Notes under the pieces: generated by a model
What the model was told of the DNA's origin: nothing
The model's input: the letters and a program-made list of their open reading frames with translations, nothing else
Database searches by the model: none
Part shown: positions 59,297 to 64,000 of the stretch, in pieces
How the letters are laid out: each line of letters starts with the position of its first letter
How positions within the stretch are numbered: the first letter of the stretch is position 1
Position numbers and translations under genes: made by a program
Assembly: GCF_042683565.1 (NCBI RefSeq)
Contig: NZ_JBHUJW010000041.1
Coordinates: forward strand, 216,358 to 280,357
Direction of reading: 5' to 3'
Length of the DNA stretch: 64,000 nucleotides
Source: Brevibacillus sp042683565
GTDB lineage: Bacteria > Bacillota > Bacilli > Brevibacillales > Brevibacillaceae

Positions 59297-59443
59297 TCAC
59301 CCGTTGTACACCTCATTTAGGTATGCGACGTCAGAACGGTTGATCGGAGGGGCACTTTTGCTCATCTTGGCCAGTTCAGCCTGCAGTCGTTTCAGTTCTG
59401 CTTCCATTTTGGTGATTTTCTCTTGCATTGCTTGAGTAGTCAT
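59297..59443 (-). CDS. 48-residue coiled-coil protein
   Basis: From the ATG at 59443 with AAGGAGAG upstream; the frame extends to 59575 unsupported. Sequence AMQEKITKMEAELKRLQAEL AKMSK is a strong heptad coiled coil, followed by a short polar tail (NRSDVAYLNEVYNG). Probably an oligomeric small protein; function unknown. A terminator follows. Confidence 0.7.
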   Translation of the reverse strand: MTTQAMQEKITKMEAELKRLQAELAKMSKSAPPINRSDVAYLNEVYNG

Positions 59444-59715
59444 GGTTGTTCTCTCCTTGGTTGTTTTGTGTAAATTTACTGACAATTCTAACGAAAACCC
59501 TTTGGCGTGTAAAGAGCCTATCGCTGGATGTAAGCGCTTTAAGTATGAATAGTGTGTGAACGAATGTTCAGGCATGGCCGCTTTCCGCTATCTTGCCTGG
59601 TAAAGTGGGGGAAAATAGGAATGAAAGAGAGCTTTGCCCTGTATGTTCGTGGAACAGTCGTGTTATGATGTAGCGTAGACATGGGGGATTTTGACCCTGA
59701 GGAAGGTGTGTACTA

Positions 59716-60885
59716 GTGATTTACCTGGATAACAGTGCGACGACTCGGCCTCATCCCGAAGTGGTTGAGACCGTGAGACGAGCGATGGAAAACTATTACG
59801 GCAATCCCTCCTCCCTGCATCACAAGGGGGTTGAGGCTGAAACGGTGTTGAAGCAGGCGCGTGAGGTGGCGGCGAAGTTCCTGGGCTGCAAGCCGGGAGA
59901 AGTCATTTTCACATCCGGCGGCACGGAAAGCAATAATACAGCGATCAAAGGCGTTGCCTTTCAATATCAGAACCGCGGGAAGCACATCATTACGACACAG
60001 GTAGAGCATCCGGCCGTCTACGACGTGTGCAAACAGCTGGAGAACCTCGGCTTCTCGACGACGTTTTTGCCGGTCGACCGGGATGGACGCGTTTCGCTGG
60101 AGGACGTCCAAAAAGCGCTGCGCCCCGATACGATTCTCGTCTCCGTCATGCATGTAAACAACGAGCTGGGCACGATACAGCCGGTAGCGGAAATCGGGCA
60201 ATGGCTCAAGCAGTTTCCCCGCGTCCTGTTCCATGTGGACGCGGTGCAGGGCATCGGGAAAGTTCCTCTCCGCCTGAAAGATTCGGGGATCGATCTGCTC
60301 AGCGTATCTGCCCACAAGTTTTACGGCCCGCGTGGCGTCGGCATCCTGTATAAACGCGAAGGATTGATCATTTCCCCGCTGCTGATGGGGGGAGGTCAGG
60401 AAGGCGGTGTCCGTTCCGGGACGGAGAACCTGCCGGCGATTGCCGGAATGGCCAAGGCGATCCGTCTGCTCGAAGACATGGGGCCGGGAGAAAGCACCCG
60501 CCTGTCCGCGCTATTGGAGCAGCTGCGAGCAGGTATCGCCCAGATCGAGGGCTGCACAATCAACACGCCGAGAAGCGGAATTGCGCCGCACATCATGAAT
60601 ATATCGGTTCCGGGAGTAAAAGCGGAAGTGCTGCTGCACGCTTTGGAAGAGCGTGGCTTTTTGATTTCCACGAAGTCGGCCTGCTCCTCCAAGAGCAATG
60701 AGCCAAGCCGCGTGCTCACATCGATCGGGATTGAGCGCGACTGCGCGTTGTCCTCTTTGCGCATCAGCCTGGGCAGGGAAAATACGAGCGAGGACATCCA
60801 GCAATTCGTCACTGCCCTTGGCGAATGTGTCCGCAGCCTGCGCAGTCAAATGAAGATGAAGCAAAAGAGCGTAACCAGAAGATAA
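59716..60885 (+). CDS. iscS: Cysteine desulfurase (NifS/IscS family)
   Basis: 389 residues from a GTG at 59716 behind GAGGAAGG. Fold-type I PLP enzyme: MIYLDNSATTRPHPEVVETV, FTSGGTESNNTAIKGVAF, TTQVEHPAVYDVCKQLE with the PLP-stacking His, HVDAVQGIGKVPL with the PLP Asp, SVSAHKFYGPRGVGILY with the Schiff-base lysine, and the catalytic cysteine in STKSACSSKSNEPSRVL. It mobilises sulfur from cysteine as persulfide. With thiI 12 bp downstream in the same operon, its likely role is to feed sulfur to tRNA 4-thiouridine, like the dedicated NifZ-ThiI pair of B. subtilis. Confidence 0.95.
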   Translation: MIYLDNSATTRPHPEVVETVRRAMENYYGNPSSLHHKGVEAETVLKQAREVAAKFLGCKPGEVIFTSGGTESNNTAIKGVAFQYQNRGKHIITTQVEHPAVYDVCKQLENLGFSTTFLPVDRDGRVSLEDVQKALRPDTILVSVMHVNNELGTIQPVAEIGQWLKQFPRVLFHVDAVQGIGKVPLRLKDSGIDLLSVSAHKFYGPRGVGILYKREGLIISPLLMGGGQEGGVRSGTENLPAIAGMAKAIRLLEDMGPGESTRLSALLEQLRAGIAQIEGCTINTPRSGIAPHIMNISVPGVKAEVLLHALEERGFLISTKSACSSKSNEPSRVLTSIGIERDCALSSLRISLGRENTSEDIQQFVTALGECVRSLRSQMKMKQKSVTRR

Positions 60886-60897
60886 AGGAGACCCATC

Positions 60898-62097
60898 ATG
60901 AACTACGATGTTATTTTGATCCGTTATGGAGAGTTGGCCCTCAAAGGCAAAAACCGCGACATGTTTGAAGAAACATTGGTGCGCAGCGTAAAAAACGTGT
61001 TACGTTCCTTCTATAAGATAAAAGTTCGCCGCAACTACGGCCGAATGTACGTAGAGCTGCACGGGGAGGACGCGCATGAAGTCATGGAGCGGCTGAAGCG
61101 CGTGTTCGGGATTTCTTCATTTAGCCCGACCATCCACGTGGAGCCGGACATCGAGACGATCAAAGTCCGGGCACTGGAGCTGATCCGGCAGATGAACCCG
61201 CAGCCGCGCACGTTCCGGGTAGTCACGCGCCGCGCCGACAAACGCTATCCGATTCCTTCCATGGAAGTCAATCGCATCGTCGGTACGCATATTTTGCGCG
61301 CGCTCCCGGCGATCAAAGTCGATGTGCACGAGCCGGAAGCGATCGTGAACATCGAGATCCGCACGGAAGGCACCTACATCAGCTGTGAGACGATTCCGGG
61401 ACCTGGCGGCTTGCCGGTCGGTGTCAGCGGCAAAGTCTTGCTTTTGCTCTCTGGCGGGATTGACAGCCCTGTGGCCGGCTGGATGATGATGAAGCGGGGC
61501 GTGACGCTCGAAGCGATTCATTTCCACAGCTATCCGTATACGAGCGAGCGTTCTTTGCAAAAAGTGCGCGACCTCGCACAAAAGCTGGCCAGATGGGGCG
61601 GAACGGTCCGTCTCCACGTCGTGCCGTTTACGGAAATCCAAACAGCTATTCGCCAAAAGTGCCCGGAAGACTATCTGATTACGATCATGCGCCGTTTCAT
61701 GATGCGCATTTCCGAACGAGTCGCCGCGAACACCAAGGCGCTGGCGCTGGCGACAGGTGAAAGCCTCGGACAAGTCGCTTCGCAAACGCTGGAGAGCATG
61801 GACACCATCAACAAGGTGATTTCCATTCCGATGCTGCGCCCGCTGATCGGGATGGATAAAACCGAGATCACGGACATCTCCCGCAAAATTGATACGTACG
61901 AGCTTTCGATTTTGCCGTACGAGGACTGCTGCACGATTTTCACGCCGAAAAATCCGGTGACGCGTCCCAAGGTACGTCTTGCAGAAAAATTTGAAGAGGC
62001 TCTCGACGTGGAAGCATTGGTAGAAGATGCAGTGAAGCGGACGGAGATCGAAGAAATTACGACGAAGCCGCGCGAAGTCGTTTCTGATCTGTTTTAG
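60898..62097 (+). CDS. thiI: tRNA 4-thiouridine synthetase ThiI
   Basis: 399 residues behind AAAGGAG. An N-terminal ferredoxin-like and THUMP region (RYGELALKGKNRDMFEETLV, RVFGISSFSPTIHVEPDIET) binds tRNA; the C-terminal adenylation domain has the PP-loop LLLLSGGIDSPVAGWMMMKR, the catalytic-type cysteines in CPEDYL and YEDCCTIFTPKNP, and TGESLGQVASQTLESM. No rhodanese domain follows, as usual in Bacillota. It activates U8 of tRNA with ATP and inserts sulfur from the partner desulfurase just upstream. Confidence 0.97.
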   Translation: MNYDVILIRYGELALKGKNRDMFEETLVRSVKNVLRSFYKIKVRRNYGRMYVELHGEDAHEVMERLKRVFGISSFSPTIHVEPDIETIKVRALELIRQMNPQPRTFRVVTRRADKRYPIPSMEVNRIVGTHILRALPAIKVDVHEPEAIVNIEIRTEGTYISCETIPGPGGLPVGVSGKVLLLLSGGIDSPVAGWMMMKRGVTLEAIHFHSYPYTSERSLQKVRDLAQKLARWGGTVRLHVVPFTEIQTAIRQKCPEDYLITIMRRFMMRISERVAANTKALALATGESLGQVASQTLESMDTINKVISIPMLRPLIGMDKTEITDISRKIDTYELSILPYEDCCTIFTPKNPVTRPKVRLAEKFEEALDVEALVEDAVKRTEIEEITTKPREVVSDLF

Positions 62098-62126
62098 AGA
62101 ATGGCAATGACGGGAGAGGAACAGCC

Positions 62127-62906
62127 ATGATTATTCGGTATGAACGAAATGGCAAAGTGAAGCACGGCTGGATGGTGGAAGAGGACAACAAGGTGAGGGT
62201 CATTGAAGGGGATATTTACAAGATTCAATCCGCGAAGCCGATCATGACGGGCCTGGAGCTTCCGCTGGACGAAATTGTATTGAAAGCGCCCAGCGCTCCC
62301 AGCAAGGTGGTTTGCATCGGCATCAATTACCGCGATCATGCAGCGGAAATGGACATCGACCTGCCCGAAGAGCCGCTGATGTTCCTCAAGCCTTCCACGA
62401 CTGTCGTCGGGCCAGGCGAACCGATTGTCTACCCGAAGCTGACGCAAAACCTGCATTATGAAGGAGAGCTGGCAGTCGTCATCAAAAAAGAGGCGAAGCA
62501 GGTCAAGGCAGAGGATGCCGAGGACTACATCCTCGGCTTTACATGCGCGATCGATGTGACTGCCCGCGACTTGCAGATGAGCGACGGCCAGTGGACGCGC
62601 GCCAAAGGGTTTGACACCTTCTGCCCGCTCGGACCCGCGATTGCCGCCAAGCTGGATTATCAAAATCTGCGCATTGTGACCAAAGTCAACGGCGAGGTGC
62701 GCCAGGATGCGAACACTAGCCAGATGATCTTCACCATCCCACAACTGGTGGAAGCCGTCTCCGCGGTGATGACGCTCCTCCCGGGAGACGTCATTCTCAC
62801 CGGAACCCCATCCGGTGTAGGAGAGCTGCGGCCAGGTGATGAGGTCTCCGTGACCATCGAAGGAATCGGCACGCTGGCGACTCATGTGGTTCAGGCAGAA
62901 GAGTAA
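62127..62906 (+). CDS. Fumarylacetoacetate hydrolase-family protein
   Basis: 259 residues behind GGGAGAGG, 29 bp after thiI. FAH fold: SKVVCIGINYRDHAAEMDID, PLMFLKPSTTVVGPGEPIVY, LHYEGELAVVIKKEAKQVKA with the metal-binding Glu pair, FTCAIDVTARDLQMSDGQWT with the metal Asp, KGFDTFCPLGPAI, and LLPGDVILTGTPSGVGELRP. Members hydrolyse, hydrate or decarboxylate 2-oxo acids (for example 5-oxopent-3-ene tricarboxylate, acylpyruvate or oxaloacetate). The specific substrate is not set by context. A terminator follows at 62933-62966. Confidence 0.92.
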   Translation: MIIRYERNGKVKHGWMVEEDNKVRVIEGDIYKIQSAKPIMTGLELPLDEIVLKAPSAPSKVVCIGINYRDHAAEMDIDLPEEPLMFLKPSTTVVGPGEPIVYPKLTQNLHYEGELAVVIKKEAKQVKAEDAEDYILGFTCAIDVTARDLQMSDGQWTRAKGFDTFCPLGPAIAAKLDYQNLRIVTKVNGEVRQDANTSQMIFTIPQLVEAVSAVMTLLPGDVILTGTPSGVGELRPGDEVSVTIEGIGTLATHVVQAEE

Positions 62907-62932
62907 GAGCGCGAGGAAATCAGCAGTCGCCA

Positions 62933-62966
62933 ATCCCCCTCCTATTTGAAGGGGGATTGGTATTTT
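62933..62966 (+). terminator. Rho-independent terminator
   Basis: CCAATCCCCCT / AGGGGGATTGG stem followed by TATTTT. Confidence 0.85.
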
Positions 62967-62985
62967 AGAGCGATGGACACATCGT

Positions 62986-63267
62986 TCATTCTCTTTCGTT
63001 CGGATCATCGTGGATCGGATGCGCGGAAGGATCTTGGCGAGGCAAGTCCTGGTGCATGTTGCGGGTCTCGTAAGTAAAACGTGTCGTCGTGGAATGCTGC
63101 CCGGGCTCCCAGTCGGTTGATTTTCCGAGCCTTTCCCTGTTGGTGGCGGAACCGTAGGGCCCTTCGGGAAACTCTTCCTGCAGGATTTCATTTCGCTGCG
63201 ATTCTACTGTCGACAGTTCGCTGTAATATTCATCTTCATGTTCTGCATTGGTTGGTTGCGGCTCCAT
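62986..63267 (-). CDS. Small hydrophilic hypothetical protein
   Basis: 93 residues behind GGAAGGTGG. Very polar and acidic with many Glu, Asn and Thr residues (NAEHEDEYYSELSTVESQRN, TRFTYETRNMHQDLPRQDPS) and no hydrophobic segment; likely disordered, as in stress or spore hydrophilins. No family recognised. It is divergent from the rRNA operon. Confidence 0.7.
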   Translation of the reverse strand: MEPQPTNAEHEDEYYSELSTVESQRNEILQEEFPEGPYGSATNRERLGKSTDWEPGQHSTTTRFTYETRNMHQDLPRQDPSAHPIHDDPNERE

Positions 63268-63452
63268 GCTGATCCACCTTCCTTTTCTTTTTGTCGCTGC
63301 AAGCGTATGGATCGCCTCCGGATAGTTTGAAATAAAAAGAACGTACCTATTCGTTTCTTGTTGACTTCCTGGTGCGCTTCAGTTATATTTAATTTCTGCC
63401 ACGTATTATTGAGCTCCATTGAAAAATATGATCAATAAATCGTAATAAGTAC

Positions 63453-63482
63453 TTGACGTTACGTGCAGTGATTTGTTATATT
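63453..63482 (+). promoter_or_regulatory. rRNA operon promoter P1
   Basis: TTGACG with TTATAT at 17 or TATATT at 18 bases. The 180 bases upstream (63268-63452) are AT-rich and may act as an UP element; nothing else is seen there. Confidence 0.65.
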
Positions 63483-63526
63483 AGAACACGCCGCTGCTGA
63501 ACAGCGCGGATGGTTGAAAAAACCTC

Positions 63527-63555
63527 TTGTAAAGTCGAATGCGATGTGTTATACT
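63527..63555 (+). promoter_or_regulatory. rRNA operon promoter P2
   Basis: TTGTAA, 17 bases, TATACT. The start near 63562 leaves a leader of about 115 nt containing GTTCTTTGAAAACTGAACAG, the usual Bacillota pre-16S motif. Confidence 0.8.
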
Positions 63556-63676
63556 TAAAAAGTCGCCTTTTGGGCGAGTGAACAAAATGTTCTTTGAAAA
63601 CTGAACAGCGAAAGCGTTGATGAGTCTATCATTTAATGATTTGCCAGCTTGAAAAAGAGATGAACCAGAAACAAAC

Positions 63677-64000
63677 TTTATTGGAGAGTTTGATCCTGGC
63701 TCAGGACGAACGCTGGCGGCGTGCCTAATACATGCAAGTCGAGCGAGTCTCTTCGGAGGCTAGCGGCGGACGGGTGAGTAACACGTAGGCAACCTGCCTC
63801 TCAGACCGGGATAACATAGGGAAACTTATGCTAATACCGGATAGGTTTTCGGGTCGCATGATCCGGAAAGGAAAGGCGGCATTTAGCTGTCACTGGGAGA
63901 TGGGCCTGCGGCGCATTAGCTAGTTGGTGGGGTAACGGCCTACCAAGGCGACGATGCGTAGCCGACCTGAGAGGGTGACCGGCCACACTGGGACTGAGAC
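63677..64000 (+). rRNA. rrs: 16S ribosomal RNA, 5' end (cut by window edge)
   Basis: Begins TTTATTGGAGAGTTTGATCC, with the universal TGGCTCAGGACGAACGCTGG and GTGCCTAATACATGCAAGTC segments; the V1-V2 variable part reads as Brevibacillus. Only the first 324 nt are present. Confidence 0.98.

Noticed and set aside
1..64000. CRISPR arrays, insertion sequences, tRNA genes, phage genes
   Set aside because: Looked for on both strands by eye; none seen apart from the serine-recombinase element.

Overview
The window looks like chromosomal DNA of a Brevibacillus species (Bacillota, spore former). The 324 bases of 16S rRNA at the right edge read as Brevibacillus. The base composition is well above 50% GC. 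Many genes belong to the block that in Bacillus subtilis runs rpsD, tyrS, acuABC, ccpA, aroA, ytxJ, refZ, ezrA, iscS, thiI, ytrH-ytrI, although the order is reshuffled here. There are no phage genes, insertion sequences, CRISPR arrays or tRNA genes in view. The one clear accessory item is a 3.3-kb serine-recombinase element.

Layout. 1-3240: the end of a PLP aminotransferase; an iron-storage encapsulin operon (shell plus IMEF-type ferritin-like cargo) read leftward; and, divergently, a DUF2325 gene behind a promoter carrying two near-perfect Fur boxes. 3327-7347: a trypsin-like serine protease gene split in two by a mobile element of about 3298 bp. The element encodes a large serine recombinase, an HxlR regulator and a YheC/YheD-type ATP-grasp protein, and precise excision would restore the protease reading frame. 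7640-11130: PadR regulator, M29 aminopeptidase, small Cys-rich proteins, a YjcZ-type micropeptide and YtxJ. 11171-19380: an FtsA-like ATPase with a beta-grasp tail, DAHP synthase/chorismate mutase, CsoR, CcpA, a nucleosidase-glutaredoxin fusion, and a LysR/EamA pair. 19464-27870: acuABC, a class A penicillin-binding protein, the T-box controlled tyrS, and rpsD with its leader.

27905-39915: an SLH-anchored PepSY/YcdB-like protein, a histidine phosphatase, a GAF-GGDEF diguanylate cyclase, an MBL-fold hydrolase, a lipoprotein, a secreted EEP-family hydrolase, RefZ, and an unusual TPM-EzrA-like membrane protein. 40144-49764: FAD oxidoreductase, GNAT protein, M42 peptidase, Cache-HD-GYP phosphodiesterase, an MFS exporter with a translationally coupled micropeptide, the sporulation genes ytrH-ytrI and spo0M, and several small sporulation-type proteins. 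49982-56800: a stand-alone codY with a CodY-like box at its own promoter, menC (whose promoter also overlaps a CodY-like box), a second MFS exporter whose tail overlaps a convergent short-chain dehydrogenase gene, DUF1540, a 5'-nucleotidase and a DUF84 NTPase. 56919-64000: dapF, a LysM protein, the cysteine desulfurase-thiI pair for tRNA 4-thiouridine, a FAH-family enzyme, a small hydrophilic protein, and the tandem promoters and start of an rRNA operon.

Functional threads: iron handling (encapsulin, Fur boxes); sporulation and division (EzrA-like, RefZ, YtrHI, Spo0M, two YjcZ peptides, the ATP-grasp coat-type protein); global carbon and nitrogen control (CcpA, CodY, AcuABC); sulfur and redox (YtxJ, nucleosidase-Grx fusion, IscS/ThiI); and opposing c-di-GMP enzymes. 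The strongest candidate for something little described is the 3.3-kb element, which could behave like the sporulation-excised 'skin'-type elements. The TPM-EzrA and MtnN-glutaredoxin fusions follow.
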